DNA from: Nannocystis punicea | GTDB taxonomy: Bacteria > Myxococcota_A > Polyangia > Nannocystales > Nannocystaceae | Direction: 5' to 3' | NCBI RefSeq assembly: GCF_026965555.1 | Contig: NZ_CP114040.1 | Span: 12,292,001 to 12,356,000, forward strand | Length of the DNA stretch: 64,000 bases | Shown here: in pieces, positions 34,434 through 44,972 of the stretch | Layout of the letters: each line of letters begins with the position of its first letter | Position numbering within the stretch: the first letter of the stretch is position 1 | Made by a program: the position numbers and the translations under genes | Notes under the pieces: generated by a model | What the model was told of the DNA's origin: nothing | The model's input: the letters and a program-made list of their open reading frames with translations, nothing else | Database searches by the model: none

Positions 34434-35342
34434 TCAATTCGCGCCCGGCTCGGCCCACTCGGGCAGTGCGGCGCGCACGTCGACGGCCGCGCCGGTGATC
34501 GGGTGGGTGAAGGCGAGGCGCACGCAGGCCAGCTCGAGCAGTTCGCCCGCGCCGGTGCGGCCGCAGATGGGCCGCTGCAGCGCCTCCGCGTGCAGCGAGA
34601 TCTGCTCGGTCGGCCCCCGGCGCAGCTCGACCTCGACCAACGACCCGCCGTCGCCCACCGCCAGCGGCCGGAACTCGGTGCGCGCCGCCACGACCTCGCT
34701 CTCGCCGGGGCGCGCCAGACGGACCCCTGCGGGGGTCTTGACCAGGGGTGTCTCGCAGGACATGTCCAAATCGACATGTCCCGAGAGCCTGGCCCGGTAG
34801 ACGCGGAGGATGTCGAGCTCGCTGAACCTGGCCAGGAAGCTCGAGGTGTCCTGGCCGCGGATGGTGAACAGCGCCAGGCCGGCGGCCGCCGGGTCGAGCG
34901 CGTGGACGAGGCCGACGTAGGGCCGCAGGACGCCCTCGCGCGCTAGCATCTGGACCAGCGCGTGGCTGACGGCCCCGCGGCTGCCCTCGCGGGTGGCCGC
35001 CGCCGGGACCCCGTGCGGCTTGTCGACGACGACGCAGTGGGCGTCGCGGTGGACGACGACCAGGCTGCCCGGGTCGATGGGCGGGACGCTGGCGGCGCTG
35101 CAGTAGATGGTGACCCGCTCGCCCTCGCGCACGCGCAGGGTCGGGATGCAGGTGCGGACGCTGCCGATGTACACGCCGCCGGCGCGGATCAGGTCGGACG
35201 CCGGCCCGACCGCCATCCCGAGGCGGCGGCCCAGCAGCTGGCGCAGGGTCATGCCGTCCTCCATCGAGATCACCCGCACCCGCACCCGCCCCGCCGCGTG
35301 CACGGCCGGGCCTGGTTGCGTCGGTTCGTCGGACCTGTTCAT
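34434..35342 (-). CDS. RluA-like pseudouridine synthase homologue, divergent
   Basis: 302 residues. S4-like N-terminus (MTLRQLLGRRLGMAVGPASDLIRAGGVYIGS), then the RluA catalytic-domain start VVVHRDAHCVVVDKPHGVPAAATR and VGLVHALDPAAAGLALFTIRG. The usual HRLDxxTSG motif reads HALDPAAAG: the catalytic Asp is kept, but the Arg and the TSG are lost, so activity is doubtful. Residues GHVDLDMSCETP are encoded by palindrome copies at 34758-34783. ATG 35342. Confidence 0.75.
   Translation of the reverse strand: MNRSDEPTQPGPAVHAAGRVRVRVISMEDGMTLRQLLGRRLGMAVGPASDLIRAGGVYIGSVRTCIPTLRVREGERVTIYCSAASVPPIDPGSLVVVHRDAHCVVVDKPHGVPAAATREGSRGAVSHALVQMLAREGVLRPYVGLVHALDPAAAGLALFTIRGQDTSSFLARFSELDILRVYRARLSGHVDLDMSCETPLVKTPAGVRLARPGESEVVAARTEFRPLAVGDGGSLVEVELRRGPTEQISLHAEALQRPICGRTGAGELLELACVRLAFTHPITGAAVDVRAALPEWAEPGAN
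34758..34783. repeat. Palindrome pair inside the RluA-like gene
   Basis: GGACATGTCC (34758-34767, perfect 10-bp palindrome) is followed 5 nt later by GACATGTCCCGAG. Read on the minus strand it gives LDMSCETP, similar to the MSEET peptide made by other copies. Confidence 0.65.
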
Positions 35343-35427
35343 GTGGACCTGCTCGTCAAGGCATGCTCATCCGGACATGAGCGTATGGACCTGGCGTAAA
35401 AGACATGACTCGTGGGACATGGCCGAC
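35343..35427. repeat. Palindrome-filled gap between the RluA-like gene and hslO
   Basis: The 85-bp gap is almost entirely made of element fragments: CTCATCCGGACATGAG around 35366-35381 and CATGACTCGTGGGACATG at 35404-35421, with further ATGGACCTG pieces at 35341-35393. Confidence 0.6.
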
Positions 35428-36396
35428 CTAGGATCGGCGGAGGCGCAGCTCGGCGGCCAGCTCGCGCAGGTCGGCCGCGGTGAGCGGGTAGCCCTCGCCG
35501 CAGTACGAGCAGCGGACCTCGGTGACGTCGCGCTCGCCGGCGAGGGCGTCGACGTCGTCGGCACCGAGCATGGCGACGATGTCGCGGGCCACTGAGGGGC
35601 CGCAGTTGCAGCGGAACGCCAGCGGGGTCTCGCCCACGGCCTCGAACGGGCCGCCGCCGAGGGCGAAGCGGAGCAGGTCGGCCGGCTCGCGCGGGAGCAG
35701 CAGCAGCGAGGCCAGCGCCTCGCCGGCCAGCCGCTCGCGCAGCGGCGCCAGCAGCTCGCCCTCGCCACCCGGCAGCGTCTGGCACAGGAGGCCCGCCGCT
35801 CGCAGCACCCCGCCGCCGGCGTCGAGCAGCACCTCGCAGCGCAAGAGCGACGGCACCTGCTCGCTGGCGTTGAGGTAGTGCTCGAGGTCGAGGTCGACCT
35901 CGCCGGCGACCAGCTCGACCGTGCCCTGATAGCGCGAGTCTGTCCCCGAGGACAGGTCGAAGTCGCGAGTGACCGTGAGCGCGCCGCGCCGGCCGAGGAA
36001 CGGCGACAGCGGCAGGCGGCCCGACGCGTGCTCGAGCGTGGCTCGCAGCGGCGAGTCGCCGAAGCCGCGGCGGAGGCAGCCGCGCACGGTGCCGTCGCCG
36101 TGAGCGTCGAGCAGGAAGCCGCCGGGCTCGCCGTCGGCGCCGGCGACACCGGGCAGGTCGGAGAAGCTGCGCGCGTCGACCCGCAGGCGCTCGGCCGGCG
36201 ACTTCGTCAACGTGGTCAGCAGGCAGCCGGCCGTCAGCGCCCGGCCGAGCGCGATCGCCTCGAGCCCGTGCAGGCGGTGGCGTCGGCACGACTCCTGGAC
36301 CAGAGCGGTGGTGACTGCCGCGAGCGCGCGCATCGCCGGAAGCTCGGGCGAGGCGGAGTCGGGCGCAGCGGCGATCGCGCGGAGGAGCACGTCCAC
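35428..36396 (-). CDS. hslO: Hsp33 redox-regulated chaperone
   Basis: 322 residues. The C-terminal zinc-binding cysteines are present as FRCNCG (CxC) and VRCSYCGEGY (CxxC), the redox switch of Hsp33. The N-terminal substrate-binding domain has ALGRALTAGCLLTTLTK, GGFLLDAHGDGTVRG and YLNASEQVPSLL. It holds unfolding proteins under oxidative stress. The motif SSGTDSRYQGTVEL includes residues from a dispersed palindrome at 35940-35955, where typical Hsp33 has a short turn. GTG 36396 start; a TACCCT hexamer sits 6 nt upstream. Confidence 0.9.
   Translation of the reverse strand: MDVLLRAIAAAPDSASPELPAMRALAAVTTALVQESCRRHRLHGLEAIALGRALTAGCLLTTLTKSPAERLRVDARSFSDLPGVAGADGEPGGFLLDAHGDGTVRGCLRRGFGDSPLRATLEHASGRLPLSPFLGRRGALTVTRDFDLSSGTDSRYQGTVELVAGEVDLDLEHYLNASEQVPSLLRCEVLLDAGGGVLRAAGLLCQTLPGGEGELLAPLRERLAGEALASLLLLPREPADLLRFALGGGPFEAVGETPLAFRCNCGPSVARDIVAMLGADDVDALAGERDVTEVRCSYCGEGYPLTAADLRELAAELRLRRS
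35940..35955. repeat. Perfect palindrome inside hslO
   Basis: CTGTCC and GGACAG arms around CCGA, in frame within the Hsp33 gene. It encodes part of LSSGTDS. Confidence 0.65.
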
Positions 36397-36417
36397 GGCG
36401 AGAGGGTAGCGCGCCGC

Positions 36418-37647
36418 TCAGGGCAGGTCGATCAAGTTGAGGCGCACGCTGGCGGCCGCGCCCTCGCGGAGCAGCTTGACCTCGACCTCGTCGCCGACCT
36501 TGTAGCGGTCGAGGGCGTTGTACAGGTCGTCGTAGTTGCGGACCTTGTGCTCGTTGATGCCGACGATGATGTCGCCGAGCAAGATCTCGCCGGTGCGGTC
36601 CTGCGACAGCCCGCGGATGCCCGCCTTGGCGGCGGGGCCGCCGGCGACCGTGCGGGTGATGACGACGCCCTTGACGCCGACGCGCGCGGCGTAGGCGTCG
36701 GGCAGCGGCTCGATGCCGAGGCCGGGGTGCTCGACGCGGCCCTTGTCGATGATCTGCGGGACCACGCGCCGCACCGTGGCCACCGGCACCGCGAAGCCGA
36801 TGCCGGCGCTGCTGCCGGTCTTGCTGAAGATCATCGTGTTCATGCCGATGAGGTGGGCGCCGCTGTCGAGCAGCGGACCGCCGGAGTTGCCGGGGTTGAT
36901 CGAGGCGTCGGTCTGGATCATGTCGCGGATCGTCACGCCGCCGTAGCCCTGGACCTCGCGGCCGATCGCCGACACCACGCCGGTGGTGAGCGTGTGGTCG
37001 AGGCCGAACGGGTTGCCGATGGCGATCGCGGTCTGACCGACCTCGAGCGGGCCGCCCTGCGGGAGCACGCGGATCGGCGTCAGCGGCTCGTCGCAGTCGA
37101 TCAGCTTGAGCACGGCGATGTCCTTGTTGGGGTCGCCGCCGAGCAGCTGCGCGTCGTAGGTCTTCTGGCTGTAGAGCGTGACGCTGTACGTGCCGCGCGA
37201 GCGGCCGGCGTCGACGACGTGGTAGTTGGTGACGATGTGGCCCTGCGTGTCCCAGACGAAGCCGGTGCCCGAACCGGCGGGGACCTCGAGCGCGCGCATC
37301 GAGTAGTCGCGGACCACCCGCTTCTGCGTGACGAACACGGTGGCGGGCGCGGCGGCGCGGAACACGTCGATGACGTTTTGTTCAGCTTCGAGGCGCGCGG
37401 CCGGCGACGGGGCCTTGACCTCCGGCGTCGCGTGCGGCTGCGCCGGTGCGGCCGCGAGCCCCGTCAGCGTGGCGTGCGCGCCCACGTCCGGGGCGATCTC
37501 TCGCGGCGCGGTGGCGGTCACGGTCTCGGTCTGGACCCGGGGCGACGACGGCGCTGCGGCCTGGCATTCGGTCATGCCGGGCAACACCGTGAGGCAGGCG
37601 AGGAGGACCAGGGACGACGACAGCAAAGTACGGCGTGAGGCGGCCAT
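36418..37647 (-). CDS. HtrA/DegP-type periplasmic serine protease (S1C) with PDZ
   Basis: 409 residues. Signal peptide (LSSSLVLLACLTVLPG), then a Thr/Ala/Pro-rich linker, and a trypsin-like domain with catalytic His in VTNYHVVD, Asp in NKDIAVLKL and Ser in NPGNSGGPL. One C-terminal PDZ domain (about 310-405: VVITRTVAGGPAAKAGIRG, GDIIVGINEHKV). Periplasmic protein quality control, or regulated proteolysis of a signalling protein. ATG 37647; the frame continues upstream as a shadow of the divergent kinase gene. Divergent from that gene with a 139-bp gap. Confidence 0.9.
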   Translation of the reverse strand: MAASRRTLLSSSLVLLACLTVLPGMTECQAAAPSSPRVQTETVTATAPREIAPDVGAHATLTGLAAAPAQPHATPEVKAPSPAARLEAEQNVIDVFRAAAPATVFVTQKRVVRDYSMRALEVPAGSGTGFVWDTQGHIVTNYHVVDAGRSRGTYSVTLYSQKTYDAQLLGGDPNKDIAVLKLIDCDEPLTPIRVLPQGGPLEVGQTAIAIGNPFGLDHTLTTGVVSAIGREVQGYGGVTIRDMIQTDASINPGNSGGPLLDSGAHLIGMNTMIFSKTGSSAGIGFAVPVATVRRVVPQIIDKGRVEHPGLGIEPLPDAYAARVGVKGVVITRTVAGGPAAKAGIRGLSQDRTGEILLGDIIVGINEHKVRNYDDLYNALDRYKVGDEVEVKLLREGAAASVRLNLIDLP

Positions 37648-37771
37648 GGATGGGCTCTGTTTTAGGCGCCCGTCCGCCGTCCGCAAGGGCCCGCTGCACC
37701 GGCTGACGGCCGCGAGGCTGCATTTATGTGCAGGCCGAAGCCGCGCAGGCGGGGTTTCGCCCGCTCCGTGA

Positions 37772-37777
37772 TATACC
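37772..37777 (+). promoter_or_regulatory. -10 hexamer TATACC of the kinase gene
   Basis: TATACC ends 9 nt before ATG 37787; no ribosome-binding site is visible, so a leaderless transcript is likely. Confidence 0.45.
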
Positions 37778-37786
37778 TTGCCGACC

Positions 37787-39703
<1,917 letters not shown>

Positions 39704-39747
39704 GAGCGGCGCGCAGGCGCGCGTAGGCGTGTGTTAGGCTGCCCGCC

Positions 39748-41241
39748 ATGTCTTGGCAGAACTTCGCCCGCCTCACCCTTCTCCCTTGCGTCACGCTGCT
39801 CGCGTGCGGTGACGACGGCAACGCCACCGACGCCAACACCTCGACCGGCGGTCCCACCACCGACAGCACGATGGGGACCACCGACAACCCGCCGCCCACG
39901 GGGACCAGCACCGACGGCACCTCGACCACCACCGTCGACCCGACCACCGCCGGGCCCACCACCGAGACGCCGCCCACGGGTACCACCACCGTCGACCCGA
40001 CCACCGACGGCACCTCGACCACCACCGGCGAGCCCGCGTGCCCCTACACCCCGGTGCCCGGCAGCCCCGGCTTCGCCCTCGAGGTCCTCGCCACCGGCTT
40101 CGACCGCCCGGTCCTGGTGCGCGCCGATCCCAGCGACCCCGAGCGCCTCTTCGTCGTCGAGCAGGGCGGGCGGATCAAGATCCTCGAGCCCGGCCAGAAC
40201 ACCGCGCCGGACGAGAACTTCCTCGACATCGACGTCAAGAACAAGGTGCCGATGCAGATCGGCCCCGAGCAGGGTCTGCTCGGCTTCGACTTCCACCCCA
40301 ACTTCCCCGACGACCCGCGGATCTTCGTCAACTACAACCCGGGCATGTGGCAGGGCCCCGGGCCGACCTACGTGGCCGAGTTCAAGCTCGACCCCAACGA
40401 CCCCAACAAGGTCGACCCGACGTCCGAGCGGCTCGTCATCGCCATCTCGCAGCCGGCCAGCAACCACAACGGCGGCATGATCGAGTTCGGGCCCGACGGC
40501 ATGCTTTACATCGGCATGGGCGACGGCGGCGGCGCCGACGACCAGTTCGACACCGGCCGCGACAAGCAGTCGCTGCACGCCAAGATCCTTCGCATCGACG
40601 TCGAGCCCGACGGCACGCCCGACATGAACGAGCCGTGCAATCAGTGCGAGCTGCTGGACGGCTTCGACTACACGGTCCCGGCCGACAACCCGTTCGTAGA
40701 CGACCCCGAGTTCGCGCCGGAGATCTACGCGTGGGGCTTCCGCAACCCGTGGCGCTTCACCTTCGACCAGGACGGCACGCTGTACGCCGCCGACGTCGGC
40801 CAGAACCAGTGGGAGGAGGTCAGCGTGGTCGTGGGCGGCGCCGACTACGGCTGGAGCCTGATGGAGGGCAACCACTGCTTCAACGGCGGCTGCGACGACA
40901 CCAAAGGCGTCAACGAGGTCAACGACCAGGGCATCACCACCCCGATCGCCGAGTACGACCACGGTGAGGGCTGCTCGATCACCGGCGGCACCGTCTATCG
41001 CAGCTGCGAGGTGCCCGAGTGGAACGGCACCTACTTCTACGGCGACTACTGCTCCGGCGGCGTCTTCGCCCTCAGCTGGGACGGCAGCGCCGTCGAGCTG
41101 CTCGGCACCGTCGCCACCCAGGAGGACCGCATCATGGGCTCCGGCAGCAACGGCTTCGGCGACGTCCTGTTCACCGTCGTCCAGCTCGACGCCTTCAACG
41201 CCCCCGTCGACGGCAAGATCCTGCGGGTCGTCCCGCAGTGA
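39748..41241 (+). CDS. PQQ-dependent sugar dehydrogenase-like lipoprotein (YliI/GdhB type)
   Basis: 497 residues. Lipobox LLAC, then about 75 residues of Thr/Ser/Gly/Pro linker with GTSTTTVDPTT-type repeats. A six-bladed beta-propeller follows: DRPVLVRADPSDPERLFVVEQGGRIKIL, GLLGFDFHPNFPDD, SNHNGGMIEFGPDGMLYIGMGDGG, KILRIDV, WGFRNPWRFTFDQDG, DVGQNQWEEV, YGWSLMEG. These are the signature segments of soluble aldose dehydrogenases using PQQ and calcium. Anchored in an outer or inner membrane leaflet. A TAGGCT hexamer at 39735-39740 lies 7 nt before ATG. Eight nt separate its stop from the YbaK gene. Confidence 0.88.
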   Translation: MSWQNFARLTLLPCVTLLACGDDGNATDANTSTGGPTTDSTMGTTDNPPPTGTSTDGTSTTTVDPTTAGPTTETPPTGTTTVDPTTDGTSTTTGEPACPYTPVPGSPGFALEVLATGFDRPVLVRADPSDPERLFVVEQGGRIKILEPGQNTAPDENFLDIDVKNKVPMQIGPEQGLLGFDFHPNFPDDPRIFVNYNPGMWQGPGPTYVAEFKLDPNDPNKVDPTSERLVIAISQPASNHNGGMIEFGPDGMLYIGMGDGGGADDQFDTGRDKQSLHAKILRIDVEPDGTPDMNEPCNQCELLDGFDYTVPADNPFVDDPEFAPEIYAWGFRNPWRFTFDQDGTLYAADVGQNQWEEVSVVVGGADYGWSLMEGNHCFNGGCDDTKGVNEVNDQGITTPIAEYDHGEGCSITGGTVYRSCEVPEWNGTYFYGDYCSGGVFALSWDGSAVELLGTVATQEDRIMGSGSNGFGDVLFTVVQLDAFNAPVDGKILRVVPQ

Positions 41242-41248
41242 CGCGAAC

Positions 41249-41722
41249 GTGAAGACCAACGCCGCCAGGATCCTCGACAACCTCGGCATCGACTACGAGC
41301 TGCGGCCCTACCCCGTCGACGCCGAGCACCTCAAGGCGGCGGAGGTCGCAGCCCTGGTCGGCCTGCCGCCCGAGCAGGTGTTTAAAACGCTCATCGCCCG
41401 CGGCGACCGCAACGGGGTGTGCCTCGCCGTCGTCCCGGGCGACGGCCACCTCGACCTCAAGGCCCTCGCGCGCGCCAGCGGCGACCGCCGCGTCGAGCTG
41501 GTCGCCCTGCGCGAGGTGACGCCGCTGACCGGCTACGTCCGCGGCGGCGTCACGGCCCTGGCCGGCAAGAAGGATTATCCCGTGTACCTCGACGAGACCG
41601 CGATCCTCTATGAGCAGATCGCGGTGTCGGCGGGCACGCGCGGGCTGCAGATCGTCCTGCACCCCGACGACTACGTGCGCGCGAGCCGGGCGGCCCTCTG
41701 TCCGCTCGTACAGGTCGCTTGA
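41249..41722 (+). CDS. ybaK: YbaK/EbsC-type aminoacyl-tRNA deacylase
   Basis: 157 residues. ELRPYPVDAEHLKAAEVAALVGLPPEQVFKTLIARGD holds the conserved FKTL lysine; LAVVPGDGHLDLKALARASG, PLTGYVRGGVTALAGKKDYPVYLDETA and ISAGTRG-like VSAGTRGLQI match Cys-tRNA(Pro) deacylases. It removes mischarged Cys from tRNA(Pro) (family knowledge). GTG 41249 was chosen as the family start; translationally close to the upstream dehydrogenase gene. Confidence 0.9.
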   Translation: MKTNAARILDNLGIDYELRPYPVDAEHLKAAEVAALVGLPPEQVFKTLIARGDRNGVCLAVVPGDGHLDLKALARASGDRRVELVALREVTPLTGYVRGGVTALAGKKDYPVYLDETAILYEQIAVSAGTRGLQIVLHPDDYVRASRAALCPLVQVA

Positions 41723-41765
41723 GACATGCTCGAAAGGACATGGCCTCTCGGGCATGTCCATCTCG
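41717..41765. repeat. Compound palindrome between convergent genes
   Basis: CATGCTCGAAAGGACATG at about 41725-41742 overlaps GGACATG/GCATGTCC arms at 41736-41742 and 41752-41759. It spans the YbaK stop to just before the minus-strand copper-protein stop (41772), so it may serve as a shared terminator. Confidence 0.6.
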
Positions 41766-41771
41766 AGAAAC

Positions 41772-43361
41772 TCAGTCGTCGAGCGCGCCGGCCTCGATCC
41801 ACGCGCGCAGCTTGGCGACCAGCGGGTCGGGCAGCAGGGTCGGGGCGTTGAAGGGCATGTGGCGGACGACCGCGCCGTTGCCGTTCTGCGGCTCGCACTC
41901 GGCCACCAGCCGGTACAGCCAGCTGGCCTGCGGGTCGCCGGGGGTGACGAGCGGGTCGGGCGTATCGGCGACGACCTCGTGGTCGAGCAGGCGCGCGCCG
42001 AGGCCGGCGGCGGTCTGCAGGTCGAGGCCGGCCGCGGGGGCCGAGGAGTCGTGGCACGACGAGAAGGTGCAGCTCGGGGTGAAGATCGAGTCGCGCACGC
42101 TGGTGAGGGTGGTCGGCGTGTCGGGCGCGGCCGTCGCAGCGCTGTCGACACAGCTCTTGGTCGGCTCGAGGTCGACGTCGCCCGGGTCGGCCGGCGGCAC
42201 GTAGAGCGGCCGACCGAGCTCCTCGGGCGTCGGCGGGCCCTGGGCCGGGTTCTTGAACACGGCATAGTTGGCGCACTCGCCCTCGAGCAGCACTACCTCG
42301 CCGTCGACGCCGACCAGCTGCGAGCCCTGGCTGACGCGCGACTCGATCATCACCCGCGCGTCGACGAGGCCCAGCATCATGCACATCTCCTGGTCGCCGA
42401 TGCCGTAGCCGATGTCCTTGTTGAGCCAATTATTGAAACCGCAGGCGAAGCGCAGGCCGTCGGCGTCGGACAGGTCGACCGGCGGGTCGAACGCGGCCCC
42501 GTTGGCGCCGCCGTTGAAGCCGTCGAGCTTGAACAGCTGCTCGCCGTCGCGCGGACCCCCGAGGATCTCCAGGCCGAAGTACTCCCCGAGGTAGTGGTAG
42601 TGCGGGAGCACGTAGTAGAGCTTCATGTCGAACGGGTGACCGGTCGACTCCTCGAAGGTCGACTTGAACGAGCAGTTGCCGGTGAAGCGGCTGTGCTTGT
42701 TCGCGGGGATCGCCAGGTCGCGGTAGTCGAGGTGCATCGCCGCCAGCACCGCGCCGATGTCGCGCGGATGGAGGATGTCGAGCGCCATCCGCAGCTCGGA
42801 GTCGAGGTCGGTGCTGCCGAGGTTGAGCAGGTGGACGCCGGCGATGATCTTGTGCCGCGGGGGGATCTTGATGACCGCGCCCGCGGGCAGCTGCATGACC
42901 TCCTGGCGCGACTGGGTCGACTGGGCGAACAGCACCGTGCCCTCGACCGCGGCGGTGATCTCGTTGTACTCGCGCGAGGCGCAGTCCCAGAAGCCGTCCT
43001 CGCCCGCGAACACCTCCTCGGGCACCGCGAACCAGTTGCTGTGGTGAAACCCGCCGTCGTTGACCAGCGTCACCGCGTTGACGTAGATCGCCTCCTCGTT
43101 GTGCAGCGTCCACTGCACGCACGGCTCGATCTCGAGGTACGGCGTCATCAAGTAGTTGCCGAAGCTGTGCACCACAGTGGCAGTCTCGGGCTCGCTGGGC
43201 TCGCCGGTGGTCGGCGGGGCGGTCGTCGTCGGGCCGCCGGTCGTGCCGGTCGTGGGCTCGGCGGTGGTTCCGCTGCCGGCGCCCTCGCTGTCCGAAGAGC
43301 CAGGTGCGGGCGGACAGGCGCACGCGAGGACGAGGACGACGGCGAGCGGGCGGCGGGTCAT
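41772..43361 (-). CDS. Copper type II monooxygenase-like lipoprotein, tandem copy B
   Basis: 529 residues. Signal peptide with VLACAC, then a Thr/Gly/Ser/Pro linker. The core resembles peptidylglycine/dopamine monooxygenases: HHSNW near residue 106 (CuH-type His pair), IPPRHKIIAGVHLLNL, LPHYHYLGEYF near 254 (HxH of CuM) and DQEMCMMLGL near 322 (Met ligand). The C-terminus has IFTPSCTFSSCHD (C-x4-CH) and VVRHMPFNAPTLL, which recall planctomycete-type cytochrome c domains with atypical spacing. Possible periplasmic oxidase or binding protein; substrate unknown. ATG 43361 lies 8 nt after the stop of its paralogue. Confidence 0.8.
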   Translation of the reverse strand: MTRRPLAVVLVLACACPPAPGSSDSEGAGSGTTAEPTTGTTGGPTTTAPPTTGEPSEPETATVVHSFGNYLMTPYLEIEPCVQWTLHNEEAIYVNAVTLVNDGGFHHSNWFAVPEEVFAGEDGFWDCASREYNEITAAVEGTVLFAQSTQSRQEVMQLPAGAVIKIPPRHKIIAGVHLLNLGSTDLDSELRMALDILHPRDIGAVLAAMHLDYRDLAIPANKHSRFTGNCSFKSTFEESTGHPFDMKLYYVLPHYHYLGEYFGLEILGGPRDGEQLFKLDGFNGGANGAAFDPPVDLSDADGLRFACGFNNWLNKDIGYGIGDQEMCMMLGLVDARVMIESRVSQGSQLVGVDGEVVLLEGECANYAVFKNPAQGPPTPEELGRPLYVPPADPGDVDLEPTKSCVDSAATAAPDTPTTLTSVRDSIFTPSCTFSSCHDSSAPAAGLDLQTAAGLGARLLDHEVVADTPDPLVTPGDPQASWLYRLVAECEPQNGNGAVVRHMPFNAPTLLPDPLVAKLRAWIEAGALDD

Positions 43362-43369
43362 GGCGATAC

Positions 43370-44911
43370 TCAATTATTCTCGGCGCCGGCGTTGATCCAC
43401 GCGCGGATCAGCGCGACGGCGCCGTCGGTGAGGAGGGTGGGCGCGTTGTAGGGCATGTGCCGGACGACCTGGCCCTCGCTGTCGGTCGGGTCACAGCGCG
43501 AGACGATCCGGTACAGCCAGCTGCCCTCGGCGTCGCCGGGAGCGACCAGCGGGACGTCGACCCGGGCTGCGACCTTGTGGGCCAGCAGGCGCTCGTGAAG
43601 GCCCGGCGACTGCAAGTCGAGGCCGGCGGCCGGCTGCTTGGCGTCGTGGCACGACGAGAACACGCAGCCCGGTGCGAAGATGGCGCCGTAGATCCCCTGC
43701 AGGCTCGGCGCGCCCTTGGACGGCACCGTCGCGTCGGCGTCGACGCACTGCTTCAGCGGCTCGAGGTCGACGTCGCCGGGGTCGCCGGGCGGGACGTACA
43801 GCGGCGCGGCCTTCTCCTCCTCGGTCGGCTCGGTCTGGGAGCCGTTCTCGGGGAAGGCGAGCACCTGGCACGGGCCCTCGTTGAGCAGCACGTCGCCCTC
43901 GACGCCGGTCGGCTTGGAGTTGACGAGGACGCTGACGTCCATGATCGCGCGGCTGTCGGCGAGGCCGAGCATGACGCACATCTCCTGGTCGCCGATGCCC
44001 CAGCCGATCGACACGTCGCGCCAGTTGTCGAAGCCGCACGAGAAGCGCAGGCCCTCGCGGCCCCTCAGGTCGAGCGGCGGGTCGAAGGCCCTGCCGCCGG
44101 CGTCGGCGTTGAAGCCGGTCTTCTCGAACACGACCTCGCTGTTGCCCTCGGCGTCGAGCGTCTCGAGGCGGAAGAAGTCGCCGAGGTAGTGCGTGTGCGG
44201 GAGGACGTGGTAGAGCTTGAGGTCGAACTCGCCGCCGACGGCGCCGACGTAGGGCCCGCGGATCTTGCAGGTGCCGGTGAAGCGGCTGCGCCGCTCGGGC
44301 GGGATGTCGAGGTCGTAGTAGGTCAGGCGGAACGGGGCGACCAGGACCTCGACGTCGCGCGGGTGGATGATGTCGAGCGCCATCCGCAGCTCGGTCTCGA
44401 TGGCGACGCTGGCGAGGTTGAGCAGGTGGACGCCGGCGATGATCTTGTGCCGCGGGGGGATCTTGATGACCACGCCCGGGGGGAGCTGCTGGACCTCGCT
44501 GCGCGACTGGGTCGACTGGGCGAACACCACGGTGCCCGAGAGCGCGGCGTCGAGCTCGCTGTAGCCGCGGTCGGAGCAGCGGAAGAAGCCGTCCTCGCCG
44601 GTGAACTTGTCCTCCGGGACAGTCAGCCAATTGCTGTGATGGAAGCCGCCGTCGTTGACCAGAGTGACCGCGTTGACGTACAGCGGCTCCTCGTTGTGCA
44701 GCGTCCACTGCACGCACGGCTCGGTCTCCTCGAAGGCCGCGAGCGTGGTGAGGCCGTAGGTGTGGACCAGCGTCGCCCGCGAGCCGTCGTCGGGCTGGCC
44801 GGTGCTCTCGGCCGCGCCAGTGGTCTCGGTCGCGGCCGGGTTCTCGGATGTCCGACAGGACAGGCTCACCGCGACGAGGCTCGCCGCGGCGGTGCGCGCC
44901 AGCGCGTGCAT
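43370..44911 (-). CDS. Copper type II monooxygenase-like lipoprotein, tandem copy A
   Basis: 513 residues and colinear with the downstream paralogue: signal peptide ending LSC, short linker, HHSNW, PPRHKIIAGVHLLNL, LPHTHYLGDFF (HTH form of HxH), DQEMCVMLGL, then the C-x4-CH motif in FAPGCVFSSCHD and the HMPYNAPTLL segment. ATG 44911 was chosen because GGAGG lies 7 nt upstream of it and too close to the alternative ATG 44917. The lipobox region SLSCRTS is encoded by a perfect TGTCC-GACA-GGACA palindrome at 44849-44862. First gene of a two-gene operon. Confidence 0.8.
   Translation of the reverse strand: MHALARTAAASLVAVSLSCRTSENPAATETTGAAESTGQPDDGSRATLVHTYGLTTLAAFEETEPCVQWTLHNEEPLYVNAVTLVNDGGFHHSNWLTVPEDKFTGEDGFFRCSDRGYSELDAALSGTVVFAQSTQSRSEVQQLPPGVVIKIPPRHKIIAGVHLLNLASVAIETELRMALDIIHPRDVEVLVAPFRLTYYDLDIPPERRSRFTGTCKIRGPYVGAVGGEFDLKLYHVLPHTHYLGDFFRLETLDAEGNSEVVFEKTGFNADAGGRAFDPPLDLRGREGLRFSCGFDNWRDVSIGWGIGDQEMCVMLGLADSRAIMDVSVLVNSKPTGVEGDVLLNEGPCQVLAFPENGSQTEPTEEEKAAPLYVPPGDPGDVDLEPLKQCVDADATVPSKGAPSLQGIYGAIFAPGCVFSSCHDAKQPAAGLDLQSPGLHERLLAHKVAARVDVPLVAPGDAEGSWLYRIVSRCDPTDSEGQVVRHMPYNAPTLLTDGAVALIRAWINAGAENN
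44849..44862. repeat. Perfect palindrome at a lipobox
   Basis: TGTCC and GGACA arms around GACA. On the minus strand it encodes the Ser-Cys of the lipobox and the next residues of copper-protein copy A, a clear case of an element supplying a functional site. Confidence 0.6.
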
Positions 44912-44972
44912 GTACATGCCTCCGGGACGAAGAACCGTCCCGAATCAAGTTATCATCCCACCCCCCCGCTCG

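Noticed and set aside
34434..34783. Reading the double ACATGTCC in the RluA-like gene as a recombinase site
   Set aside because: It matches the dispersed palindrome family, has no adjacent integrase, and is in frame.
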